Origin: an uncultured Flavobacteriales bacterium
GTDB lineage: Bacteria; Bacteroidota; Bacteroidia; Flavobacteriales_E; Vicingaceae
Assembly: GCA_913048175.1 (NCBI GenBank)
Contig: CAJWVX010000009.1
Coordinates: 1-44,586 of the forward strand
Reading direction: 5' to 3'
Length of the DNA: 44,586 bases
The position numbers and the translations under genes are program-made. Below, one piece after another: positions 1-8,352 of this stretch (position 1 is the stretch's first letter; the number at the start of each line of letters is the position of its first letter). The notes beneath the pieces are model-generated. The model was not told where the DNA came from, did not search any database, and saw nothing but the letters and a program-made list of their open reading frames with translations.

Positions 1-177
1 GTTTTAATACAACAGCACTAACCAGAGCTGATACGCTCTTAAATCGCTTTAAAACAAATAAAATTTAAAATAAAAACTCTGTTATGAAATAATCACTCTT
101 ACACTGAACAAGCTAAACCACTATGGACTGAAAATCCACAACTTTCTTAAAGTCAACTTAAAGTTACTCCTCCACAC

Positions 178-548
178 TTACTCTTCCAATATGAAATCTG
201 AACTATTTTTATCATCAAGCTTTCTATAGTAGTAAGTATTCATATTATCATTGCATCTGCAAGATTACCTGTACCCAAACATACAAAAATTATTGCCCAA
301 AATACCTACCTAAATATCGCTTCGTCAATAAGAAAAACTCTTGCTACAACTTCCTATATGAACTTCCTTTTAATCATTTCACCAACTCACTAATTGATTG
401 AGATGGGAGATAATTAATCTGCATATAAATGTGACTATTGGATAAAAACCTTTCAGCATCTACACATCTTCGGATTCGAAAATCGGCATTAACAAGTTAA
501 GATAACGAATTTAACACCCACATCCAGTCCTGTTTAAGGCTGTTTCAT
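178..548 (-). pseudogene. Decayed IS200/IS605-family Y1 transposase (tnpA remnant)
   Basis: Conceptual translation of the minus strand, allowing stops and one frame change, follows an IS200-type TnpA. A segment HIYMQINYLPSQSISELVK (about 438-382) matches the HUH block and the region after it, with the second metal-binding His of the HUH motif changed to Tyr. LKGSS.RKL.QEF and KRYLGRYF follow. After a frame change come GTGNLADAM and YRKLDDKNSSDFILE up to a stop at 178-180. At least three in-frame stops and the damaged HUH motif make it non-functional. It is about 370 bp against about 450 bp for an intact gene, and no intact ends were recognised. This explains most of the gene-free stretch 1-689. 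Confidence 0.72.
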
Positions 549-689
549 GTTCTAGGCTACACTATCATTTAAGCGAGACACTGCAGGCCACTTTGGCCAC
601 CTGAAGTAAACTCTCCAACAAAACATAAGTTTTTAGAAACTCATAACGAAATGCATAGAAAGCACATATCTTTAGCTGACACAACAAAG

Positions 690-705
690 TGTTCCACGTG
701 AAACT
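690..705. other. parS-like ParB binding site 1
   Basis: The 16-mer TGTTCCACGTGAAACT matches the widely conserved chromosomal parS consensus TGTTNCACGTGAAACA at every fixed position except the last base. It lies 9 bp beyond the stop codon of mnmG. A second, perfect site lies at the other end of the same gene. No parA or parB is in the window. Confidence 0.75.
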
Positions 706-713
706 AATTTAAT

Positions 714-2576
714 CTATCGCCCATGAAAAACCATTAATACAGAAACATCAGATGGCGAAATTCCACTTATACGAGAAGCTTGTCCAATAGTAGTTGGTTT
801 TACTTTGGATAATTTATCTACAGCCTCACTTGATAAAGAACTAAGTTTAGCATAATTAATATCTCTATAAATCTTAATGTCTTCAAGACGCATCAATTTG
901 TCAGCAACTTCCTTTTCACGTTTGATATAGCCTTCATATTTCATTAATATTTCAGCATTTTCTATTTCTAAATCAGTAAAATCAACAAGAGTATCAGCAA
1001 GAATCAAATTGTTTTCTTTTAATCCTACGACAGTAATATTAGGTCTAGTTACAACAGTAGATGCTTTTACTTTTTGTTTAAGGGGAGAAGATTCTAGGCT
1101 TATTAAATATGGATTTACCTCCTCAGGCATTAAACTAGTTTTAGCGAAACTTGATATTATAGAATTAATATTTAGGGCCTTTTTCTCCACCTCTTTTAGT
1201 CGACCATCATCAGCTAATCCGATTTTGTTTGACATTTTAGTTAAACGTATATCAGCATTATCCTGTCTTAATAATATTCTATACTCAGCCCTAGAAGTAA
1301 ACATTCTATAAGGCTCAGTTGTTCCCTTTGTAATTAAATCATCGATCAATACACCAATATAGGCTTCATCTCTTTTCAGAACAAAAGGGTCTTTATTGTT
1401 AATTTTTAAATGAGCATTTATTCCCGCCATCAAACCTTGACCCCCAGCTTCTTCATAACCAGTTGTTCCATTAATTTGACCAGCGAAATAAAGACCAGGA
1501 ATAAGCTTAGTTTCTAAAGTATTTTTTAATTGAGTAGGCTGAAAAAAGTCATACTCAATAGCATAACCTGGTCTAAACATTTTAGCCTTATCAAAGCCAG
1601 GAATCAAACGCATTGCTTTTAATTGAACATCTTCAGGCAGAGACGTAGAGAAACCATTAAGGTAAATTTCAACCGTACTCCAACCTTCTGGCTCGACAAA
1701 TAACTGATGCCTTTCTCTCTCAGAAAAACGAACTATTTTATCTTCAATAGAAGGACAATAACGCGGGCCTAAACCTTGTATTCTTCCAGTAAACATAGGT
1801 GACTTTTCGAAACCAGTCTGCAAAACATCATGTACATTTTGATTCGTATAACCAATATAACAACTTCGTTGTTTAGTTAACCTGTGTTCTGCCTTATAAG
1901 AAAAAGTACCCGGAATTTCATCTCCAGGCTGCTCTTCTAAAACAGAATAATCAATTGATCTTCCATCTACCCTCGGAGGTGTTCCTGTCTTCATTCTTCC
2001 AGACTCAAAACCCAAAGACTTTAATTGCTCCGTTATTCCAGTCGAAGATCTTGCCCCAGCTCTTCCTCCACCAAACTGCTTCTCACCAATATGAATTAAC
2101 CCATTAAGAAATGTGCCATTAGTCAAGATAACAGACTTAGATTTAAACTCAACTCCAACCTGGGTTTTAACACCAACACAAACATCATTTTCAACAATCA
2201 ATCCTACGACCATATCTTGCCAAAAATCTAAATTTTCAGTTTGCTCTAACATTAAACGCCATTCTTTAGAAAATAACATTCTGTCATTTTGAGTTCTAGG
2301 ACTCCACATTGCAGGACCTTTAGATCGATTCAACATCTTAAATTGAATAGCACTTTTATCACTAACAATGCCAGAATATCCACCTAACGCATCTATCTCC
2401 CTAACAATTTGCCCTTTTGCAACACCACCCATTGCAGGATTGCAAGACATCTGGGCAATAGTGTCCATGTTCATTGTAATTAAAAGTGTTTTAGAACCTA
2501 AATTAGCGGCTGCAGCTGCAGCCTCACATCCAGCATGGCCAGCACCAACAACTATAACATCATACTCTTCGTTCAT
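714..2576 (-). CDS. mnmG: tRNA uridine-5-carboxymethylaminomethyl modification enzyme MnmG (GidA)
   Basis: FAD-dependent subunit that, with MnmE, builds the 5-carboxymethylaminomethyl group on wobble U34 of certain tRNAs in the cytoplasm. The 620 residues are full length for the family. An N-terminal dinucleotide-binding motif GAGHAG lies at 11-16, the family signature SCNPAMGG at 44-51 and GGGRAGA at 169-175. The catalytic-region motif YCPSIEDK and a conserved C-terminal helical MnmE/tRNA-binding domain with ISGISPSDV near the end follow. The start is the ATG at 2574-2576, just after a parS-like site. It is followed on the same strand by no partner. ybeY lies upstream (39 bp gap), so mnmG is probably the last gene of that run. 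Confidence 0.97.
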   Translation of the reverse strand: MNEEYDVIVVGAGHAGCEAAAAAANLGSKTLLITMNMDTIAQMSCNPAMGGVAKGQIVREIDALGGYSGIVSDKSAIQFKMLNRSKGPAMWSPRTQNDRMLFSKEWRLMLEQTENLDFWQDMVVGLIVENDVCVGVKTQVGVEFKSKSVILTNGTFLNGLIHIGEKQFGGGRAGARSSTGITEQLKSLGFESGRMKTGTPPRVDGRSIDYSVLEEQPGDEIPGTFSYKAEHRLTKQRSCYIGYTNQNVHDVLQTGFEKSPMFTGRIQGLGPRYCPSIEDKIVRFSERERHQLFVEPEGWSTVEIYLNGFSTSLPEDVQLKAMRLIPGFDKAKMFRPGYAIEYDFFQPTQLKNTLETKLIPGLYFAGQINGTTGYEEAGGQGLMAGINAHLKINNKDPFVLKRDEAYIGVLIDDLITKGTTEPYRMFTSRAEYRILLRQDNADIRLTKMSNKIGLADDGRLKEVEKKALNINSIISSFAKTSLMPEEVNPYLISLESSPLKQKVKASTVVTRPNITVVGLKENNLILADTLVDFTDLEIENAEILMKYEGYIKREKEVADKLMRLEDIKIYRDINYAKLSSLSSEAVDKLSKVKPTTIGQASRISGISPSDVSVLMVFHGR

Positions 2577-2588
2577 TATTTTTGAAAT

Positions 2589-2604
2589 TGTTTCACGTGG
2601 AACA
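2589..2604. other. parS-like ParB binding site 2 (perfect consensus)
   Basis: TGTTTCACGTGGAACA is the exact reverse complement of the parS form TGTTCCACGTGAAACA. It lies 12 bp upstream of the mnmG start codon, in the mnmG-ybeY gap. A second CACGTG core overlaps its right end (2603-2608). It must lie inside the mnmG leader or promoter, so ParB binding could affect mnmG transcription. That last point is inference. Confidence 0.85.
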
Positions 2605-2615
2605 CGTGAGTAGGT

Positions 2616-3047
2616 TTACTGCAAATTTAGATAAAAATCCTCTTTTGCTCTCATTTTTTGTTTATCAACATCAGACTTATCATCGTAACCAACCAAATGT
2701 AAAACACCATGAATCATAACTCGATTTAACTCTTTTTCGAAAGTGCATTTAAAGATATCAGCATTCTCTTTAACACGATCAATACTAATAAAAACATCTG
2801 TATTTACTAGGTCATCTTCACAATAATTAAAAGTTATTATATCTGTTAAAGTATCATGATTTAAATGCTCAATATTCATTTTATGTAAATATACATCAGA
2901 GCAAAATATATAATTTATGTTACCAGGACACATACCTTCATTAGTTATAGTATTGGTAATCCAAGCTGAAGTTTTTAACTCGTCAAGTAGCTTAAAAGTA
3001 ATATCTTCAGAAAAAAATGATATAGAACTATCCAAAACCTTAACCAT
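2616..3047 (-). CDS. ybeY: Endoribonuclease YbeY (rRNA maturation factor)
   Basis: Metal-dependent single-strand endoribonuclease of the UPF0054 family, acting in 16S rRNA 3'-end maturation and ribosome quality control. 143 residues, typical length. The C-terminal signature reads HGVLHLVGYDD: the first two zinc-binding His of the H-x3-H-x5-H motif are present, while the third position is Asp instead of His. I recall similar substitutions in other Bacteroidota YbeY proteins, so this is probably a lineage variant and not a dead enzyme. The start overlaps the end of the upstream ATPase gene by 8 bp, which suggests translational coupling. mnmG follows 39 bp downstream. Confidence 0.92.
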   Translation of the reverse strand: MVKVLDSSISFFSEDITFKLLDELKTSAWITNTITNEGMCPGNINYIFCSDVYLHKMNIEHLNHDTLTDIITFNYCEDDLVNTDVFISIDRVKENADIFKCTFEKELNRVMIHGVLHLVGYDDKSDVDKQKMRAKEDFYLNLQ

Positions 3048-3459
3048 TTACAACAGTGAACGTTAACCTTACAATAGTGCCATTATCTTCAAAAGAAACT
3101 TCATCAGCTAAGTTTTTCATTAAAAACAGACCTCTTCCTCTTATTTTTTCTAAATTCTGTGGCAATGTAGGATCAGGAACTGAATTAAAATCGAAGCCAG
3201 CCCCCTCATCTTTAATAGTAAACTCAACCACTTTGTTAGTTGTTTCCATATAAATATTAACCTTCTTGCTAGGGTCTAATTGGTTTCCATGAGTAATTGC
3301 GTTATTAACACCCTCAGACAAAGCAATTAAGATGTTGCCATAATAATCATCACTTACCTTGCATTGCTCGCAAAAACCCTCAATAAAGACTTCAATTTTA
3401 GAAAGGCTGTCCATTGTAGAAGGAAATTCCAATTGCTCTATTAATCCACCCTGAATCAT
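3040..3459 (-). CDS. RsbW-like ATP-binding protein (anti-sigma/serine kinase family)
   Basis: A 139-residue single-domain GHKL ATPase of the HATPase_c_2 family, which includes the anti-sigma kinases RsbW and SpoIIAB. The N-box ALSEGVNNAITHGNQ, the G1 motif DEGAGFDF and the G2 motif GRGLFLMKNLADEV are all visible. No transmembrane or sensor segment exists, so it is cytosolic. Such proteins usually bind or phosphorylate a STAS-domain antagonist, but none is adjacent here. It overlaps DUF4175 by 4 bp upstream and ybeY by 8 bp downstream, so the three form one operon. Its partner and target cannot be deduced. Confidence 0.85.
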   Translation of the reverse strand: MIQGGLIEQLEFPSTMDSLSKIEVFIEGFCEQCKVSDDYYGNILIALSEGVNNAITHGNQLDPSKKVNIYMETTNKVVEFTIKDEGAGFDFNSVPDPTLPQNLEKIRGRGLFLMKNLADEVSFEDNGTIVRLTFTVVNG

Positions 3460-6400
3460 TCGTTTATATTTTGGAAATATTGTGTGACTTTTTTCTTGTA
3501 AAAATTGTTTAAATTAGGGGGTGTGGTTTTTATCAAGTCCACCTCCTGTTCTTTTTGCTTGTTATACTCAAAAAACAATTTTGGGTTACCTTTTATAGTT
3601 TCTTTTCCCTCTTTAGACTCTCGCTTGTCATCCCACTCTCTTTCTCTGTCTGCTTTATCTGACTCTAACAAACGAGTTAAGATATCCTCTTGTCTGTTAA
3701 TTGTTTGCTGCGTAATTCTCTTATTTACAATGTCAGTTTCGGTTTGTTCCATCATTTTAGAAAGCTCATTAATTCCCCCAGAACCATTACCTTTGTTTAA
3801 TTTATTTAATTCTTCTCTAATTTTAGCTTGTTGAGCCGCCATTTTAGCTAAAGATTCACTCATCCCTTTTCCTCCTGGCATTCCCATTCCATCTCCATCG
3901 CCTTTCCCAGGTTTATCGCCAGGCTTTTTGCCACCAGGCTTCTTTCCTTCTTCCATAGCCTTTTTCATTTCTTCTAATTGCTTTTGCAAAGACTTTTGCA
4001 TTTTTTTAATAGAGCCCATTCCGGGCTTAGGCTTTCCTTTCCCTCCAGGCTTATCACAACTACCTTCGCCAGGTTTTTGTTTAGCTTGAGCTTGCATCTG
4101 CTGCAAAGCTTCATCAAACAACAAGGCTAAATTATTTATAGAAGTCATAACATATTGTTGCCTAGTAGCTGCCATAGGAGTTTGTCTTTCAGCCATAAAC
4201 TCAATGGTCTTTTCCATATTGTTATTAATCAAACCAATTTCTTTATTAATGGTTGATGCTAATTGAACAACCCGCTTACTTAGGGCAAAAAGTGAATCCT
4301 CAATCATCTTAGCATCATCTTTTAACTTTTTTTGTTCTTGAGTTACAGCTACATATTCTGGACTTTTTCTATCCATCTTTTTGTATCTCTCCATAAGATC
4401 TTCTTGCTCAAAAGACAAATGCAATAGATTATCTAAAAGTTGTCTTAAAGCATCCATATCTTCACCTTGATCTTGAGCAGAATCTTGCATTGCACCCATT
4501 TTTTGAGCCATTTCACTCATTTTTTTTGCAGCATCTTTTTGTGATTCTGAAGACTTTTTATTTTTCTTCTTATCTAATTGCTCAGAGCTTTCTTTCATGT
4601 CTTCAGAAACCTCTACTTGATCTTTTTTAGTGTCCTCCATTCCATTTGGCTTCTCCAGCTCTTTGTCCAACTCTTCCAACTTATCAAGTTCTTCTTTTAC
4701 TTTCTCAAACTCATCGTTTAGTTTTTCTTGCTTTTCTTTTAAAGCCTCAGCAGCCTCTTTTTTGTTCTTCGTATCTTCTGCTAAATCATTTTGTTTATCA
4801 GCCAATTCATCTAGTTTGTTTTTTACTTCATCCAGCTTCTCTTCAAATTCCATTTGTTTAAAAAGCTCTAGAGATCTATCCAATTCTTTCTCTAAATCCT
4901 TATTAGACATGTCCATTTTCTCCATCTCATTCTCCAACATATTCTTATCCATCTTCTCCATCATGTCTTGGAGTTTTTCCATCATTTCTTTCATTTCATC
5001 TGTCATCAACTCATCAAACAATTTTTGTAGTTGCTCTTGTTTTTTAAGAATTTCTTCATTGTACTTCTTGTATTCGTTTTGTTTATTATTACTCTTTTCG
5101 TTTTCTTTCTGAATTTCACTTACCTTTTTCTGAAGTTCTTTTTGCTTCTCCATCAGTTCTTTCAACTTCTCTTTTTCTTCCCATCCAACTTTCTTTTTTT
5201 CTGAAAGTTTCTTTTTCAATTTTTCTAAATCTTTTTGGATTTGCTTTGCATCAGAAATACTCTCGCTTAAGTTTTTCTTGATGTCTTTATTACTTTTTGA
5301 CGCATCTGAGTTTCTTTCATCAATAGTCTTAGATTTAAACGTTTTTAAGCTTGTTTTAGAAGACTTTCTTCCGTTTACAGCATCGTTGTCCGAAACTTTG
5401 AAATAATACACTACCTCATCTCCTGGAAGGACGTTTAATTCTTCTAAATTCCAAAAATGAAAAAACTCATCAATTGTTACTGAAGAATTAAATGGAATAG
5501 AAATTGTTATTAATTCTCCTCTATTCGGAATGGAATCTATTTCTGTTGTAATTTGATAATTAAATGATAAAGCAGAAAACCCATAATCATCAGAAACCGT
5601 TCCTTTAAAATAAATTCTATTCTCATTGGTAGAATCTAATCTTTCATCTACTTGAATTGAAGGAAACTTATCTGGCACAACTTGAATTCCGTATTGAATA
5701 GTATCTCCGAATGGAACAAACCTGTTCGATGGAATTATTGAATATCCAGTGCTTGCTTTAACAGTTGTTTCTTTATAAAAATTGTTATTAGATGGTTTCA
5801 ACTCCTCGGCAACATCAGAAAACAAAAAATAAACAAGATCAGCATCTTCAGCTTTTATATTCCACTTTACTTGTGTGCCTTCAGGAAGTATTAAATCTCC
5901 AGAATTATTTAAAACCTCATTAGGCTTATTTAAGTATTTAGGATAATTTATCTTAATAGAAAAATTGGTTAAAATAGGGTTAGGAATAACTGCTAATAAA
6001 TATTCTTGAGTATAAAAACCCGATGCATAGAATTTGAAATCCTTTTGTTTTTGAACATTTTTAAACGTGTAGGCATAACTTCTTTTATCAGTTTTACTAA
6101 GCGGATACTTATTTCCTGAATGTTCTATGTATATTTTATCAGGTAATTGATCTCCAGAAACAACAACCTCCATATTAAAATCTTTGTTCTTTAAAACAGA
6201 CAATTCATTATTTGAGATACTGATTTCAAATGGAGCAATTGGAGCTATATAGATGTTGTGATTAACTAATCTATCAGTTCCTTCTGTAAATATTTTAGGC
6301 GAAATAATAGAAATTCCAATAATAAAAAGTAATGGAATCAAAAGATATTTTAAATGCTTCTTATTTTCAGAAAAATCAATTGCTCCTGCGAAAGCAACAG

Positions 6401-6818
6401 GTTTTAATTCTAAAGATTTTTGATCAATACTTGCCAATAACAAACCATTACTACTATGCAACGCTTTATGCTCTAATTGAAGGACATTAATCAATTTATC
6501 TTTTACCTCATCAAAATGATTTCCTATAATTTCTGCGGCCTGATTATGATTAATAACACGACCAAACTTGTACAATTGGAAAAGTGGTATTGCAACAAAA
6601 TTGATTAATAAGTAAAGTCCTGAAAAAATAAAAAGATAGAAAAGTATTGTTCGGCCTGTAATACTAAACTGACCAAAGTATTCTGTCGTTGTAAAAATAA
6701 TAAAAGAAGCCAACAACAAACTAACAGTATAAATGCCACCTTTTAGCAGCCTATTTTTATAGTACTTCCTAATAAAAGCATCTAGCTTTTCAATTAATAT
6801 TTGATAGTTACTACTCAC
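3456..6818 (-). CDS. DUF4175 family membrane protein with long coiled coil
   Basis: A large (1120 aa) Bacteroidota-specific protein of the DUF4175 type; function unknown. Membrane segments are visible at about 27-45, 57-80 and 158-174. A beta-rich presumably extracytoplasmic region (about 190-490) follows. Then comes a very Lys/Glu-rich coiled coil from about 500 to 800 with heptad-like EKL/KEL repeats, and a Gly-Pro-Lys-Met-rich low-complexity stretch around 925-1000. The C-terminus is charged with no further membrane span. It overlaps its neighbours by 4 bp (RsbW-like) and 8 bp (small membrane protein), so it is translated within one operon. A mechanical or scaffold role in the envelope is only a guess. 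Confidence 0.85.
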   Translation of the reverse strand: MSSNYQILIEKLDAFIRKYYKNRLLKGGIYTVSLLLASFIIFTTTEYFGQFSITGRTILFYLFIFSGLYLLINFVAIPLFQLYKFGRVINHNQAAEIIGNHFDEVKDKLINVLQLEHKALHSSNGLLLASIDQKSLELKPVAFAGAIDFSENKKHLKYLLIPLLFIIGISIISPKIFTEGTDRLVNHNIYIAPIAPFEISISNNELSVLKNKDFNMEVVVSGDQLPDKIYIEHSGNKYPLSKTDKRSYAYTFKNVQKQKDFKFYASGFYTQEYLLAVIPNPILTNFSIKINYPKYLNKPNEVLNNSGDLILPEGTQVKWNIKAEDADLVYFLFSDVAEELKPSNNNFYKETTVKASTGYSIIPSNRFVPFGDTIQYGIQVVPDKFPSIQVDERLDSTNENRIYFKGTVSDDYGFSALSFNYQITTEIDSIPNRGELITISIPFNSSVTIDEFFHFWNLEELNVLPGDEVVYYFKVSDNDAVNGRKSSKTSLKTFKSKTIDERNSDASKSNKDIKKNLSESISDAKQIQKDLEKLKKKLSEKKKVGWEEKEKLKELMEKQKELQKKVSEIQKENEKSNNKQNEYKKYNEEILKKQEQLQKLFDELMTDEMKEMMEKLQDMMEKMDKNMLENEMEKMDMSNKDLEKELDRSLELFKQMEFEEKLDEVKNKLDELADKQNDLAEDTKNKKEAAEALKEKQEKLNDEFEKVKEELDKLEELDKELEKPNGMEDTKKDQVEVSEDMKESSEQLDKKKNKKSSESQKDAAKKMSEMAQKMGAMQDSAQDQGEDMDALRQLLDNLLHLSFEQEDLMERYKKMDRKSPEYVAVTQEQKKLKDDAKMIEDSLFALSKRVVQLASTINKEIGLINNNMEKTIEFMAERQTPMAATRQQYVMTSINNLALLFDEALQQMQAQAKQKPGEGSCDKPGGKGKPKPGMGSIKKMQKSLQKQLEEMKKAMEEGKKPGGKKPGDKPGKGDGDGMGMPGGKGMSESLAKMAAQQAKIREELNKLNKGNGSGGINELSKMMEQTETDIVNKRITQQTINRQEDILTRLLESDKADREREWDDKRESKEGKETIKGNPKLFFEYNKQKEQEVDLIKTTPPNLNNFYKKKVTQYFQNINE

Positions 6819-7260
6819 TAATTTTTCCTAAACTTTTTAAAATAGTTTTTAATTCCTCTTCTTGTTGAGTTCCAATAATAAATGCTTTACCACTATTCAA
6901 TTCAACCACAAGACCTTTACTTCCTCTAATGTTATAAACGGTTCCGAACTTAGTCCATAATCGAACACCCCAACCTCCAACAAAACCGTAATCAATTACT
7001 TTTACAAATTTAATTTCTGTCCAATTTTTAAACTTACCCAAATAAGGAAGGTAACTCATCCTAATACCCTTCTCATTAATTCTTGTTTTTAATTTAAAAA
7101 TGTAAAACAATATAACAAGTAAAATTACCGGGCTTGATTTTAAGGCTTGTGTAAAGTCTACAAAAACAAAATCATATACAGGAATAGACAATACCGCAAC
7201 AATAATAATCCACAACCACCATTGAGTAAACTTTTGCTCTTCTATAAATTCTAATTTCAT
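6811..7260 (-). CDS. Small membrane protein with PH-like domain, function unknown
   Basis: 149 residues. Two hydrophobic segments (about 14-33 and 41-56) form an N-terminal hairpin. The remaining soluble part has alternating strands with the Trp/Gly-rich run GFVGGWGVR. It resembles the bacterial PH-like domains seen in small Bacteroidota membrane proteins, but this is judged from pattern only. It lies first in the four-gene operon with DUF4175, the RsbW-like ATPase and ybeY, overlapping DUF4175 by 8 bp. The ATG at 7258-7260 is the only plausible start. I do not recognise a more specific family. Confidence 0.75.
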   Translation of the reverse strand: MKLEFIEEQKFTQWWLWIIIVAVLSIPVYDFVFVDFTQALKSSPVILLVILFYIFKLKTRINEKGIRMSYLPYLGKFKNWTEIKFVKVIDYGFVGGWGVRLWTKFGTVYNIRGSKGLVVELNSGKAFIIGTQQEEELKTILKSLGKISE

Positions 7261-7347
7261 TCTACTAATTATGTGATAAATTCAGCAAAACTTGCCTTGC
7301 AAACCCATAAAGTTCGTGTTTTTTATGACACAAAAAAACTTGAACTA

Positions 7348-8352
7348 TTAATGAGAGATTTCATAAAGAAGATTTGCTACTTGTTTTGGTGTTATTCTTT
7401 TTATACAACTACATTCTTTTCCATTCTTACAAAGTTCACAATTAGCATCAAAGACTAAAAATTTAGCTTGCTTGCCAACTGGTCTCCACCTTCCCGGATG
7501 AATTGGTTTTTTAGGACAAAACAGACCTATTGCTTTTTTACCTAAAGCAGCCGAAATATGAAGAGGACCTGTACTTGCCGCAATCAACCCATCTGCAGCA
7601 GCAATAAAACGAATGAACTCATCTAAACTTAACTTTCCAATTAGCGAGGTAACATTAGATTTTTCAAAAGGCAAACTATCTCCAATTAATTCACCTTCAT
7701 CTTTTGTTCCTGATATAAAAATTTGAAATTCATTTTGAGGTAAAATTTCAATTAATTTTTTAAAGTTTTCTAGCCCCCATTCTTTAGCGCTACCTTTAGA
7801 TTTTGGATGAATAATAATATTCTTTTTATCTTTATGAATTAACTCTTTAAGCTTTTCGGGTAAAGGCATCATCTTGTCAAAACCATAATAACTTCCCAAA
7901 ACAGCTAATGTAAGTGACATGTCAATATTTAAAGGCTGAAGTAATTTCAAGTTTAATTGAGCCTCATGTAAATGAGAGTTTCTTCTAGAAAAACTCACTT
8001 TTTTATTACAAGTAAAAAAATGAAAAAGCCGTCCTTTAGTTCCAATTCTTTTTGGAATTTTAGCTTTTAAAGCTAATCGAGCAATCTCTTTATTCGGAAA
8101 AACATGGACTATAACATCTGCGTTAAGAGCTTGAAAAACCTCAACAATATTTTTCTGTTTTTGTAAATCATCCCAATTAACAAATTCATCTACATGTTTA
8201 GATAAACGAACCACTGGTTTAGTATATGTTCTTCCTAAAAATAGAATTTTACAATCCGGATATTTCTCCTTAATAATTCCAGCCATTGGTAGAGTTAACA
8301 CTACATCTCCAATACTATCTGCTCTACTTATAATTATTCTTTTAGGAATCAT
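7348..8352 (-). CDS. Glycosyltransferase family 9 (heptosyltransferase-like)
   Basis: 334 residues, similar in length to WaaC/WaaF/WaaQ-type ADP-heptose:LPS heptosyltransferases. The N-terminus has the GT9 signature RADSIGDVVLTLP. The C-terminal donor-binding half has HPKSKGSAKEW, a SGTKDEGE loop and the diagnostic AASTGPLHISAALGKKAIGLFCP. It should add a sugar to the inner core of lipooligosaccharide or to a similar surface glycan at the inner face of the cytoplasmic membrane. The exact acceptor and donor are not readable. Its start overlaps the end of the GT2 gene by 4 bp, so the two are co-translated. A Cys-rich tail (CELCKNGKECSC) near the end is typical of several Bacteroidota GT9 proteins. 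Confidence 0.9.
   Translation of the reverse strand: MIPKRIIISRADSIGDVVLTLPMAGIIKEKYPDCKILFLGRTYTKPVVRLSKHVDEFVNWDDLQKQKNIVEVFQALNADVIVHVFPNKEIARLALKAKIPKRIGTKGRLFHFFTCNKKVSFSRRNSHLHEAQLNLKLLQPLNIDMSLTLAVLGSYYGFDKMMPLPEKLKELIHKDKKNIIIHPKSKGSAKEWGLENFKKLIEILPQNEFQIFISGTKDEGELIGDSLPFEKSNVTSLIGKLSLDEFIRFIAAADGLIAASTGPLHISAALGKKAIGLFCPKKPIHPGRWRPVGKQAKFLVFDANCELCKNGKECSCIKRITPKQVANLLYEISH

Noticed and set aside
152-168. GTCAAC/GTTACT pair 11 bp apart, resembling the Pho boxes
   Set aside because: No gene begins nearby and no -7 element lies in register on either strand; only two copies, both degenerate. Probably chance.
4630-5112. Long Ser/Phe-rich open frame on the plus strand inside the DUF4175 gene
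   Set aside because: It is the antisense of the Lys/Glu-rich coiled coil; the biased codons (AAA, GAA) leave no stops on the other strand. No start signal or sensible protein.
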